A stretch of DNA of 64,000 nt from Odontocerum albicorne (Eukaryota; Arthropoda; Insecta; Trichoptera; Odontoceridae): the NCBI GenBank assembly GCA_949825065.1, contig OX463859.1, positions 2,453,137-2,517,136 of the forward strand, in the 5' to 3' direction. The translations under genes and the position numbers were made by a program. Of the stretch, positions 20,989 through 31,719 are shown piece by piece. Each line of letters opens with the position of its first letter. Position 1 is the first letter of the stretch. A model generated the notes under the pieces. It had not been told where the DNA came from. It was given only the letters and a program-made list of their open reading frames with translations, and made no database searches.

Positions 20989-21199
20989 AGTATCATTATT
21001 ATGAAACTCTCTTAACATTCGAACACTTTCGATGGTGGTTTTAAATAGAAGTATTGTGAAACTACCTTGACAAACGAAAAATTATTTTTTAAATAAATTA
21101 TATCAGCTTACTCTCGACGATTAAATCCTGTTTTGAGGCATGATGTTACAAATTACAAATAAATTTAAATTCAATTAGCTTCTAATACTGGAACAGGTT

Positions 21200-22150
21200 T
21201 ATTTTATTTATTTATTTATTATTTAACACTTTTATTGCAAACACAATCTGGCGGACTTATTGCCAGGTGGAAATATCTTCCAACTAACCAGACAAAAGTA
21301 AATAAAACAAGTTACGTGGTCGCATAAATCATTCAAATGACTATCCATCCCCACGAAATCCATAAACACATACGTGAACATATGTCAACGAACCCCACAA
21401 AGACGGACAATCACCCGAACATTCTTTTTCATATAAAGTGAGATATCATCAATCAAAAAGGGATGGTAAAGAGGAAAGGAAAAGAAAAATCAGGATTGAA
21501 ACACGTTATTTTACTGACTAGAAATTAAGATTTTTTTCAGTCGCTTGTTAAAGCATACCAAGGACGGAGCGAGTATTATATTGGTTTGTAACTGATTCCA
21601 GAATCTCACTGCATGGACAGTAAAGGACAACGTAAAGAAAGAGGAGCGGTGAACTGGAAAGGCCAATAAACAATCTCTGTTTGAGCGTAGCGCTGATCCA
21701 TGATTGGAAAGACGCTGAAAGTTTTCGGTGAGATAAGAGGGGTTAGCGGGACAGTTAAGGATATTATACAACTGAGACAGTATGTGAATTGGGCGTCTAT
21801 TTCTAGCATTCAACCAGTTTAATGCCTTCTGGTATGAAGTTATATGATCGTACTTATCATGCTTACGTATATTAGGTTGAAAATAAATATAAGACAAACA
21901 TTTTGAAGACGCTATAATTTGTCCAGCTGTTCCTCTGTAACATCCAAGTAACATACGTCCGCATAGTCCAGAATCAGTAAGAACAGAGATTGTACGAGTA
22001 AAATTTTGGTTTTAGTAGGTAGGAATCTTTGCAACACTTTAAGGGAATGAAGGCTGAAGAAGATCCTTAGGCTTACCTCATTTATTTGATCTCGCCATGA
22101 GGGAGTGTTGTCTATTAGCACTCCTAGGGTTTTAGCAGTTTTATGCAATT
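21200..22150 (-). mobile_element. LINE-A, longest copy, with ORF2 C-terminus
   Basis: Reverse-strand remnant of a non-LTR retrotransposon. Frame 22148-21912 (LGVLIDNTPSWRDQINEVSL and LPTKTKILLVQSLFLLILDY) is the thumb region after the reverse-transcriptase domain. It continues in another frame, 21954-21511 (HDKYDHITSYQKALNWLNAR, PIHILSQLYNILNC, AVRFWNQL, ending KRLKKILISSQ). A frameshift therefore separates the two. This C-terminus is of the CR1/L2/Jockey-like group; the exact clade is not settled. The 3' UTR (about 300 bases) and the TAAA-type tail at 21200 follow. Confidence 0.82.
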
Positions 22151-22339
22151 GTATGATAAACCAGTGTGTCTACCTCATAATGGGCACTGCGTTATGTTAT
22201 GAAAAGGCCTGAAATTAAAACCTTTCTGAAACCCGCTGGTAATCGAATTAAGGATGGCTTGGTGCTAAACAAGCCATCTACACACTAGGCTACGAGAAAG
22301 ATTTTTTTTGTAAAGAACAGATATACAATCTAGTGGGCT

Positions 22340-22560
22340 TCATTACATATTGGTAATTTATTCCAACCAATCAAAATACTTACATGGCCTAGTTGGGGAA
22401 ACACTTAACAGTACTCGTTAGAATCCAGAAAACCAATCCGCTCAAAGTTTTTCACATTAATATTACTTTATAATATATTTTTCTAGTGGGTTGGAAGAAT
22501 TTGTGATGTGGAAATAAACCCGCTAAGATGTATTGTCTACAATAGAAACACATTAAATTG
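22340..22560 (+). mobile_element. SINE1 copy, degenerate head, intact tail
   Basis: GGCCTAGTTGGGGAAACACT is an A-box relic. The LINE-like tail GTGGGTTGGAAGAATTTG, GGAAATAAACCCGCTAAGAT with TTGTATTGTATTACAC is clear. Confidence 0.6.
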
Positions 22561-22561
22561 T

Positions 22562-22755
22562 ATTGTATTACACTATCATTGTATACGAGTACAGTATACC
22601 ATATATAAATCTCTTTCAACCGACTGGAAATATGTTCAACTTGCTTTAAGAGAAAACGAGGCTTGAATCCTTTTTAAAAAAATCTAGGCTGCAACAAAAA
22701 TCAAACCCCCAACCCTCGGATTGGAAGTCAGATGTTGACCATGAAGGTCGTTGCT
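22562..22755 (-). mobile_element. SINE1 copy carrying a TA-scar in its tail
   Basis: Reverse strand. The tail includes TACGAGTA at 22584-22591 where other SINE1 tails have only TA. Then come CTCTTTCAACCGACTGG, the T-rich body and a damaged head (GGCTGCAACAAAAATCAAAC, CTCGGATTGGAAGTCAGA). Confidence 0.65.
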
Positions 22756-23400
22756 GTTTATAGTCACTGTTTATATGATAAAATCAGCCTAACTCGAAAT
22801 CGTTTTTACGAGTAGTTGTAGTACTGACAGATTAGTTTTTAAATTAATGTCAAAGAGAAATCAAAGGATGAAAATAAAGTTTTTAATAACACCTCCTCGA
22901 AATTCGTCTTTATGAAATTTTAAGAAATCAAAAAGATATTTTTAATTCATCGGTTTCTACACGAAGTTCCATAAACATAGACCAAAAACCTTTTTAAACA
23001 ACCCCTCGGGAAGTTAAAATAATATTCATCTTGAATGTTTGAGAAGAGATCCCGAAATAATAATTATCTGAACAATAAAAACGTATTTGATAAATCTGCC
23101 TCACAAAAATGTTAATTAGAAAAATTTACTTTCAAAATAAACCTTTTTCATTACGGAGAGAAAGTTTTATATACAAAACCAACTTTCTGTTTATTTTCCT
23201 TACCTAAATTCCTTTGCAAACCTCCGCAAATTCGACGAAAATATTTATCAGTAGTTTTATGTCCTGAACTTATTGCGGGGTTTTTTTCTTCTATTATTTT
23301 TGTTGGCTATCCTTCATTTCATTTGTATGGTAGCATTCAATTTATCCCAAATGGTAATTCAGACATACTGAAGACAGTGGATGGAAGAAAACATTATCAT
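22756..23400. other. AT-rich, no recognised feature
   Basis: No credible frame or family match. Confidence 0.5.
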
Positions 23401-23402
23401 CA

Positions 23403-23625
23403 GCCCCATTAATCGAGCCTTCGGGCTTAGAGCCTGTGCAGTAGACAAGGAACTTGTTATTCGTAATCATACGTGAAGACTTAATAATACTCGTACTCGT
23501 CTAGCATGTATGAATATTGTTACCAGACTGAGTCCCTTTTTTCTGGTACCATCGAGAATCGAATCCAAAAGTCCCGGGTGGAAACCAAGCATCTTAGAAA
23601 CTATACCCTTGACGTCGTCAACTGT
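23403..23625 (-). mobile_element. SINE1-related repeat with an alternative tail
   Basis: Shares CCATTAATCGA, AGTAGAC, a TCGT-rich block and ATTGTTRCC with 51180-51375. The SINE1 head (GGAACCATCGAGAATCGAAT region, read in reverse) is at the right. Confidence 0.5.
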
Positions 23626-23989
23626 TTGTAATATATGCATTCGACTTATTGCAAGTAATCTGTCATCATTAATAATAACAATATGTCATCATTAATAATA
23701 AATAACAAATGTCATGTTATCGGTCAGAGCTCTGGTAACTGAGTATTAGTAATTAACTCGCTTCGTTAAAAAATAGTGAAAGCGCATACCACGCGCACTG
23801 CTCTTCCGGTGCGCGCACATCGCATGCACATACTTGTATACTATATCTCATCCAATTGTGGTCAGGTGCTTGAATATATCTTCTCCGTCCACCTCTATCC
23901 AGACTGTCCCTTGGTGAACAACTAAGCTGGAGTAAATCCTCTTCAATGTTCTTCTGTAAGAGCTTATTTTATATTACGAGTATATTGTA

Positions 23990-24207
23990 TGTGTGTTGCA
24001 CTTTATTGCATACAGTACAATTTGGCGGGCTAATTTCCACGTGGCAATATATTTCCACGTGGCAATATCTTTCAGCCAACAAGAAATACATTAATCAACC
24101 CTTAAGAGAAAACCAGACTAGAATCCTTCTTTTAATTAGTGTTTTTTTATCGAACCTGCAGCCTCCGGGATGAGAGATAAGCATCTTACCGACTAGGCCA
24201 CTTATTT
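23990..24207 (-). mobile_element. SINE1 copy, nearly full length
   Basis: Reverse strand: tail (TGCATACAGTACAATTTGGC), a small duplication TTTCCACGTGGCAATAT twice, then CAGCCAACAAGAAATACATT, the T-rich body and the head CATCTTACCGACTAGGCCAC (A-box in reverse). Confidence 0.8.
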
Positions 24208-24214
24208 TGTAGCT

Positions 24215-25615
24215 GGAGAAGAAATCTGAAGAATTAACCATCTTATATTAAGCTTAGGTGGTTGAAGACAGAAATTACCCTCCCCCACCCCCCTATCAAA
24301 CTCGCCTTATCCTCTCTCTCAAACTCGGCGTTCAATGCTTCATCAAGACAATGAACCCATACATTCTACCTTCTGCAAACATGGTAGATGCGCTGTAGCA
24401 GTAAGAGTTACCAAATGTGATTCGGTACTCGTCATTGAATTGCATTCTTAGTAGTTCCATGAACTGTTCAATGCCAAGTATACTTCATAACTTATAATGG
24501 AATTGTCCAAATATGATGCCTTGTGATTCTTTATTTCGTTTTAAAGGCCAAAACTCAGCTCCATGCACAAAAGCGGACCTGACCACCATAGTTATTAATC
24601 AAAAAAATCTATAATATTTATATGACCCAAATCAAAGATATATTTATCTATATCCCTAAATACTAGTCGAAAAAATATCGTGCAATACATGGGAAGATGC
24701 ACAGCATGAGGTATTTCGCATTACTCCAGGGTATTGATGTCAAGAATAACGCTCGGTGTGTTGAGGTATGGGTTACCTATCTTGAGCCGGGCACGTAACG
24801 TTTTAATAACTGCGTGTATTTTCAATATATTTATTGTATTTTTGAAATAATTTTGTATTGCGTACTTGCATACGTACGTGTTATTTAAATCATTTTATTA
24901 TGTTAACATAATTTAATTGTAATTTTTTTTTTATTAATATTTGTGTTTGTAATGAATGCAATACTCACTACTTATAATTTTTTTTATATATTGTTAATAA
25001 AATAAATATATTACCGCACGACCATGCAACTCATATAGATAAGTATTTGTCCAATTTCTACTCGAAGTACTCTTATCTTGCTAGATAAAATTAAAATGGT
25101 TTAATCAAATAACATTTTAAAAAACTACTTGTTACTTTGTTTTTTTCTAATTAATATTTAGAATAGTTGATTTTCATATGAAAATATTAATTATGTAGTT
25201 GTTTTTACAAAATTTATAAAACGAAGTTTTAGACAAACTTTGTACACGCAATCTTAAATGAAGTGTAATATGCAAAATTGAATTCAATCGAATTTTTAAA
25301 ATACGCTCTGGTTTTATCTAATTATTATGCGAAATGCGCATTCGATTTACCAAATTAGATTCAATGGTTTGATATTTTAAAACACGTTTTGATTTCATCC
25401 GTTTATTTTTTTGCTAAACTGAAATTAATTGACTACGTAAATACGGCACTCGATTGGTTCAAATCACAAACCGATTAACATATAGTATATGTTAAGTTTT
25501 CGCGTTAAAATTTCAACAAATATTCAATCAATGAAAAGTTTTTTAAAATAAAAACGATATGGCCGAAGTTAATGGTTATAACCCCTAGTTGAAAAATACA
25601 TAGTCATTCGAGTGG
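24215..25615. other. Long AT-rich stretch, no recognised gene
   Basis: Only decayed sequence. 24540-24790 (CCAAAACTCAGCTCCATGCA, ATACATGGGAAGATGCACAG) has the look of an old reverse-strand LINE coding fragment, but no frame survives. Confidence 0.45.
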
Positions 25616-25629
25616 AGTAGCACCGAATA

Positions 25630-25795
25630 TATTGCTATGTAGCAATCTCTTCCAACCAACCAAAAATATATTAAAGAAGTTTTAAGTGAAAACCAGACTG
25701 GATTTGTTTTTAAAAAATCTAGGTTCCAGCGGATTTTGAACCCGCAACCTCTGGACTGAGAGATAGGCGTCTTACCAACTAAGCCCCGAAGGTCG
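25630..25795 (-). mobile_element. SINE1 copy
   Basis: Reverse strand: CAATCTCTTCCAACCAACCA, AAGTGAAAACCAGACTGG, B-box relic TTTTGAACCCGCAACCTC, A-box GTCTTACCAACTAAGCCC. Confidence 0.8.
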
Positions 25796-26189
25796 TTATT
25801 AAAAGTTGAAATATAACATGTATAACCTTTGAAGTGCCTTAGTTATGCCTATAAAGTTAGTTGAGGAGTTCAATCCTCAATTTATATATCGAGATATGTC
25901 AAATATCGATATCGGAAAATATCATTCAACAAGGTCATTCCGTGTGCGAGTGGTAATGTTTAGAATAACTCAGTTGGTGAATACGGCACCGTTAACAATC
26001 ATTTTTAATATTGTCATAAATAGTTGTCCTCTGAAATTCCAAAACCATGGTATTATTTCGTAAGATCGCAAAGAAAGCATCACATTATTTTATGTCAATT
26101 CTTAAAGATTTTATTTGTACATATATTAAAAAAAACTATGTGTTTGAACCCAAAACTTTTCTATGAAAAAAAAACGTTTCTATGATTGG

Positions 26190-26750
26190 GTAGACCGAGA
26201 GGATAGAGCGCCGCACTTTCCTTTGTTGACACACACATAATTCGCTTCTTCCACGTCCATACAGTTCATATGTCCTATCTCTCTTCTATCATTTTATTCT
26301 TTCTAAATATAAATTTACTTGATCCAACCATATTTTCCCATGTCTTTTTCTACCACGCTTTCAACTTGTATTTTCTCTATATACGAGTATTTGTTTGGTT
26401 AGTCTTACATCAGCTTTACATTATATTATATTATATATAGTTAATGCATTAACATTGTGGAGATTTAAAAGCATTGTAATTTGTTTTATCAAACACTCTT
26501 TATTCCAGTTTTTGTAACAGGGTTATACCGTTACAAAAAGTGGCATAAACAGTGTTTGATAAAACAAATAACAACCTCAGCTTTAAGTTAAATTTAATAC
26601 CTAATCACTTCTTTCCGTATTCTATCATACAAGTTTTTAACTCCCAAATGTTTAACACCAAAATACTTTTCTGGACTATCACCTCGGCAGATTTGTATAC
26701 TGTCTCGTTCGAGTATATCATACATATATGTTTTAGTACCCAATTGGGTT
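26190..26750 (-). mobile_element. LINE-D copy split by a PLE
   Basis: Two halves, 26190-26418 and 26577-26750, continue the same reverse-strand LINE-D order. Landmarks are GATCCAACCATATTTTCCC and TTGTTTGGTTAGTCTTACAT, then CCTAATCACTTCTTTCCGTA. A TACGAGTA octamer sits at 26382-26389. Confidence 0.75.
26419..26576. mobile_element. Short PLE foldback inside LINE-D, 9-bp TSD
   Basis: Flanked by TCAGCTTTA (26410-26418 and 26577-26585). It has the lead-in TAGTTAATGCATTAACATTG, the left arm to TTTTTGTAACAG, then directly the outer right arm (GGGTTATACCGTTACAAAAA to AAACAAATAACAA). The CTGATGA/GAAAC core is deleted. Confidence 0.82.
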
Positions 26751-26771
26751 AGTTTCGATATTCCTCTTAAC

Positions 26772-27215
26772 TCCTTTATTGTCCATGCAGTGATACTCTG
26801 GAATCAGTTATAAACCAATATATGTCAAGACTCGCTCCGTCCTTGGAATGTTTTAAGAAGCGACTGAAAAAACTCTTAATTTCTAGTCAGTAAAATAACG
26901 TGTTTCATTCCTGATTTTTCTTTTCCCTTCGTCTCCACCATCCCTTCCTTTCCTTTTGATTGATGATATCTCACTTTATATGAAAAAGAATGTTCGGGTG
27001 ATTGTTTATCTTTGTAGGGTTCGTGGTCATACGCTCATGTGTGTGTTTATGGATTTCGTGGGGATGGATAGTCATTTGAATGATTTATGCGACCACGTAA
27101 CTTGCTTAATTTACTTTTGTCTGGATGGTTGGAAGAGATTGCCACCTGGCAATAAACCCGCTAGATTGTATTCGCTAGAAGAGTTATTTATTTATTTGTG
27201 TTAAATAAAAAAATA
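26772..27215 (+). mobile_element. LINE-A 3' end
   Basis: Starts in the ORF2 C-terminus (GTCCATGCAGTGATACTCTG, AAGACTCGCTCCGTCCTTGG). It includes the whole 3' UTR, with its open stretch beginning MIDDISLYMKKNVRVI at 26956, and ends GTGTTAAATAAA. The tail is altered to form a hairpin: AGAAGAGTTATTT at 27177 and AAATAACTCTTCT at 27211. Confidence 0.82.
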
Positions 27216-27224
27216 ACTCTTCTA

Positions 27225-28685
27225 TAATCTTAGAAAATACTACCCCAATGGCAGGTTTTTTCAAGTTGTTCAAATATTTCATTATTCACTCATAACATAC
27301 GTCGCATTTGCTTTTCCTTTTATACTTCTCTTTCACCATTACTTTGGATTTTGCAGCATCAATTTCTAAATCTTTCTCTTCGCATCTCTCACACAATTTA
27401 CTTATCAAACTCTGCAATTCTTATTTACTCTACGTCAACACTACCATGTAATCTGCATACAGTAATCCGCATTTGTTCCCATTCGACATTTGTATGCCTC
27501 TATTAATTTATTCGTCTCATTTCAGTGAAAATGTTCTCTTATTAAATATTTCAAAAAAATAATTACACCCCTTGAATACTTCTTCAGCAATGCCAAAAGC
27601 AAGAATCTTTGAGAGAGAAAAAAAAAACAAAAAATTTACTTAAAAAAACTTTTGGTTCCTGTAATTACATTCAAAAGGTTTAGGATTCCAGATTCAAATT
27701 GGTTTCTCTGAAGACTTTCCACAAAAATGCCTCAATCCTTTCCACTTCTTATATATTTTTTTTAAACAAACCCTTGGTACATTTTCTCTCTCTCTTGGTA
27801 AATAAGCTACTTTAAATGGAAAGTATAAAAAAAGCCTTGTTAAGGAAATTGATGCTAAGAAAGTTACACTGATCAAATCTGCGACCTTTGTTTTAATTTT
27901 TTTTGAAATGTCATTAATATCTTAATATAAGGGTACAAGTTTCAGGAAACAACCTTCATAACTGCCCTGAGTTTAACCTTTCGTAGAAAATTAATTAGAA
28001 TTGTTTTTTTTTTTTTCAAATTCTTTTTGAACTGTCATTTTGTATTCCTTTGGTACTTATAAGGTTTTTGTTCTGCATAGGTCTTAAAAGGTTTTTGTTC
28101 TGCATAGGTCATTAAGCCTTTTTTATATGTACTCGTAGGTAGATTTTGATAGAAATGCTACCTTTTTATCTGTACTCGTAGGTAGATTTTGATAGAAATA
28201 CTACCTTTTGCAGACAGTTTTTTTAACAGCTAAAAACATTCATTGTAAAATATGAAAGATATACGAGTAAACAAGAAGTAAAACTAGTCCGGAAGTGAAT
28301 TCGCTAGGATTCGAACCTGGGTTACCAACCGCTGATAGAACCAGGGCTTTGGAATCGGATTCAGGAGTCATATACGTAGATTCTGTGGGATTTTTTTTGG
28401 AATCGGAATCAAAGTCAAATTCGGGAGATGTTTTTTACAAAACTGAATTCTTCTTCAATTTTTATACAGTTTTCAAAATGTATCGGCTACATTAATTTCA
28501 TTTTAAAATTGTGAACTATGTACCATCTCATGTAAATAGCGTGTACTATGATGAGTAATCCCCATAGACATTATTTCCAAAAAAAAACTGTATATAAAAA
28601 GTTACGACACGTAATTACGAGTAAGTATAACATATGGTTGGCAGTATATGTACTTAAATTGGACTCAAAGTCTTAGCAGGAGTTA
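27225..28685. other. No recognised gene; two small duplications
   Basis: Direct repeats AAGGTTTTTGTTCTGCATAG (about 28060-28110) and GTACTCGTAGGTAGATTTTG (28129 and 28172). The rest is AT-rich and decayed. Confidence 0.5.
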
Positions 28686-28689
28686 GAGT

Positions 28690-28820
28690 CAAGCATTTAA
28701 AATTTCTGGAGTCGAAGTCGGAGTTGAAGTCAAACATTTAAAATTTCTGGAGTGGAAGTCGGAGTTGGAGTAAACATTTAAAATTTCTGGAGTCGAAGTC
28801 GAAATTGGAGCTGGAAATTC
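28690..28820. repeat. ~42-bp tandem repeat, 3 copies
   Basis: Unit ACATTTAAAATTTCTGGAGT with CGAAGTCGGAGTTG. Confidence 0.85.
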
Positions 28821-29249
28821 TTATCACTGACTCCACAACACTGGATAGAAGATATTTTAATGTATTCATACAATATAATGAGGCGATAAGGGTGAAATCA
28901 AATTAACGAATTGCATTTTGTAGTACGGTCCACTTCACTAGGCTTAAATATCTGTTTTTAGGCAGACAATAATATTAAAAGGTTCTTAACACATATTTGC
29001 ATATATTGTAGTCAATTCTTATTGTAACAGATTTTTTAACAGCTATGAAGAATTAATTAATTATTTCGTTATGTCTTTATTACCTGCGTATAATGAAATG
29101 TTTTGAGAGAAATAGTAAAGTAGTACGTACATAATACCATAAAATAGGAAATATATTTTCCTTTCACATACAGACGAAATCTATTTGATTCTTACTGTGA
29201 TCTTCACTGCATCTTTATGTGATCTTCACTGCATCTTTCTGGAAGTTTT

Positions 29250-29880
29250 TTATTTGATTGCATTTACCTTAAGTTGCTTCCTATGGCCACGCATTTTTAT
29301 ATCATATACCTTACGTTACCTCCCATGGTCACACAATTTTATGTCATTTACCTAACGATATCGCTTATAGACATACAATTTTTTGTCATTTACTTTACGT
29401 TGTCTCCTATGGTCATATAATTTTATGTCAAATACCTTACGTTTTCTTCTATGGCCATACAATTTTATGTCGTATACCTCACATTGCTTCCTATAGCCAC
29501 ACAATGTTATGTCAAATGTATTACTTTACGTTGACATCTATGGCCACACAATTTTATATCATATATCCTACGTTTTCTATGGCCACACAATATTATTTCA
29601 TATACCTTACGTTACCTTCATTGTAATACAATTTTATCATATACCTTATGTTGCCTTCTATGGTCATACAATGTTATGTCATACACCTAACGTTGTATTC
29701 TATGGCCCCACAATTTGATGTCATATACCTTACGTTACTTTATATGGCAACACAGTGTTATGTTATAAACCTTACGTTACTTTCTATAGTAATACAATTT
29801 CATGTCACATACCTTACGTCCCTTCCTGTAGCTAAAGAATTGTATGTCGTATACCTTAGTTTACCTCCTATGATCACACA
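29250..29880. repeat. ~42-bp degenerate tandem repeat, about 14 copies
   Basis: Unit like TATACCTTACGTTACCTCCT followed by ATGGCCACACAATTTTATGTCA. Units differ by up to a quarter of positions. The 125-codon frame at 29648-30025 is a by-product. Confidence 0.85.
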
Positions 29881-30344
29881 CCTTTTGCAGTTCTTCAGCC
29901 TCGATAATAATACGTTTTTACAGGTACTATATATGGAAACAAGAGAAGTGCCAAGTTTAATAGAGACAAGACTCACTAAAAATAAACATTTTCGTTTACA
30001 AACTCGTATCTGTAATTTTGACTGAAATTTTCCCTTCGCCTCGGGCCATCTGGCGAGGAGATTAAATCACACTCAATGCAAATGAAATCACATTGAGTAT
30101 AAGCAAGCCTAGCACCAAAGTTGACAGGGCTGTTACTTGGGGTTGTGCCACCCCTGTTCAAAATCATATAGGCCATACTCGTAGTTATCAAATTTTATAA
30201 AGCAGCCAACTTAGTTCTAACGATTATTTTAAACATTTTCGGAGTTGTTGCCGTGAATTGAATTAAATCATTCGAAGTTTCGAAAATGTTTCAAAGACGT
30301 TACAACCTTTACCCTCGGGCTAATGTCACAAAATATAAAATTCA
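29881..30344. other. No recognised feature
   Basis: AT-rich with GC-richer patch around 30020-30170; no match to other families. Confidence 0.45.
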
Positions 30345-30700
30345 CCTTGAGAAGAATACATGGAGTGACAATGTATAATAGAATAAGGGATGAAGTGATT
30401 AGGAGTGAATTTGATTTTTAGGTTGATGTGTTGAATAAGATGAAGAAGAGTGCCCTAAGATACTTGGGGCGTGTAGAACGATGACTGAAGAAAGACTAAC
30501 AAATAAATTTATATTGTGGTAATGTAAGTAGAAAGCGTTGTAGGGGAAAATCAAGGAAAGTATGGTTGGATCAAACGAGTGACAGTTTGAAAGAAGGAAA
30601 TTTAGAAATTCAAAGGAATCATATGAGTTGTGTGAGAAGGTGGGTTGATATAGAAGAGGCAAAAGATGTGTGTTGAAATGAGAAAAATTGGCGCCCTCTC
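30345..30700 (+). mobile_element. LINE-D copy, 3' region
   Basis: GAGAAGAATACATGGAGTGA, GATGAAGTGATTAGGAGTGA, AAGATGAAGAAGAGTGCCCT, GTATGGTTGGATCAAACGAG, GATATAGAAGAGGCAAAAGA, TTGGCGCCCTCT in the family order. Serves as the clean reference for the scar comparisons at 18284 and 34613. Confidence 0.8.
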
Positions 30701-30742
30701 TTTTTGGCTTTCTTCGACTGGGAAGTCGAAGAAAGCCAAAAA
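30701..30742. repeat. Perfect 19-bp hairpin at a LINE-D end
   Basis: TTTTTGGCTTTCTTCGACT (30701-30719), loop GGGA, then its exact complement (30724-30742). Confidence 0.9.
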
Positions 30743-30804
30743 CGGCGACATGCCATTTCAATTTAGCATTTAATTTCTCTATTGGGGTCAAAGTTAAAGA
30801 AAAG

Positions 30805-30870
30805 ATTATTGCCGGCCTGGCAATAAGTCCTCCAGATTACTTTTGCAATGAAGTGTTTAATATATTAATA
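30805..30870 (+). mobile_element. LINE-A/SINE1 tail fragment
   Basis: GATTATTGCCGGCCTGGCAA, TAAGTCCTCCAGATTACTTT, TGCAATGAAGTGTTTAAT match the shared tail. Confidence 0.6.
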
Positions 30871-30969
30871 AAAAAGATCACGAATAATTAGGCTTCCTCG
30901 ATGTTTGAAAATGTTGACTTGCTTTATAAGTAACCTGGTTAGTTACAGAGATACACCAGTATGGCACTA

Positions 30970-31265
30970 TAATTTTTATAAGGCACTTAACTGGTCTTAA
31001 TTGTCATATAGTAATACATATTTAAATAGAATATGTGAATAAGGCACTTAACTGGTCTTAATTGGTCTTAATATATAAATAAGGCACTTAACTGGTCTTA
31101 ATTGGTCTTAACATATGAATAAGGCACTTAACCGGTCTTAATTGTCATATAGTAATATATATTTAAAAAGAATATGTGAATAAGGCACTTAACTGGTCTT
31201 AATTGTTGTTAATATATGAATAAGGCACTTAACTGGTCTCAATTGTTATATAGTAATACATATTA
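30970..31265. repeat. Compound 35-62-bp tandem repeat
   Basis: Core AAGGCACTTAACTGGTCTTA with alternating spacers (TTGTCATATAGTAATACATA or TTGGTCTTAATATATGAAT), about 6 copies. Confidence 0.85.
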
Positions 31266-31269
31266 ACTA

Positions 31270-31717
31270 GCATATGTGAATCTGGAAGGCATGTTAATCA
31301 ATATAATCATTAACTAGATGACAAACGATGTGAAAGACTCCCATTGTGTATAATTCCCGCGAGCAGGGCACACATCACTAGCAATTCTTTGACGGCCCTG
31401 CCTAAAGACTGGATATCAGGATGGATGCTAAGGTATCCGTATCCTGTCCCCGGCCTGGGAGTAATGCGATGTTAATGTAAACATAACGCACAAAGGGTGC
31501 GAGAGGGAAGAGGAATCTCATCAAGAACACAAAGGATCTACTGCAGGGGAAGAATTCACTGGACCAGGTTTAGGATTGTACGAAAAATGTGTCAACCCAA
31601 TGCTACCTATTTACTTAGGGATCGCAATAACGTAAAATTTGTTAACATAAGGATGATGTATACTTAAAGTTATACGTGTAGTATAGTATATATTGCAGTT
31701 CGTATTGCACCACCATA
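31270..31717. other. No recognised gene; GC-richer island
   Basis: 31370-31580 is clearly more GC-rich than its surroundings (GAGCAGGGCACACATCACTA, TCCTGTCCCCGGCCTGGGAG). No frame or repeat partner in the window. It may be a fragment of a foreign element. Confidence 0.4.
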
Positions 31718-31719
31718 TA

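Larger units (their letters stand above)
19445..21085. repeat. ~55-bp satellite with ~220-bp higher-order unit, broken by two insertions
   Basis: The base unit is like TTTTGATGGTGATGTAAAGT, AGAATTATTGTGAGAC, TATCTTAACATT. Four variant units form a higher-order repeat: the variant with TATTATGACACTATGTAAAC recurs near 19516, 19742 and 19962. Satellite resumes at 20701-20796 and 20989-21085 after a MITE (20171-20700) and a PLE (20797-20988). Confidence 0.88.

Noticed and set aside
23488..23500. Double TACTCGTACTCG as a proven scar
   Set aside because: The paralogue at 51245 already has ACTCGCGTA at the aligned place, so insertion cannot be shown here.
29509..30025. Two overlapping 69- and 125-codon frames
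   Set aside because: Generated by the 42-bp degenerate repeat.
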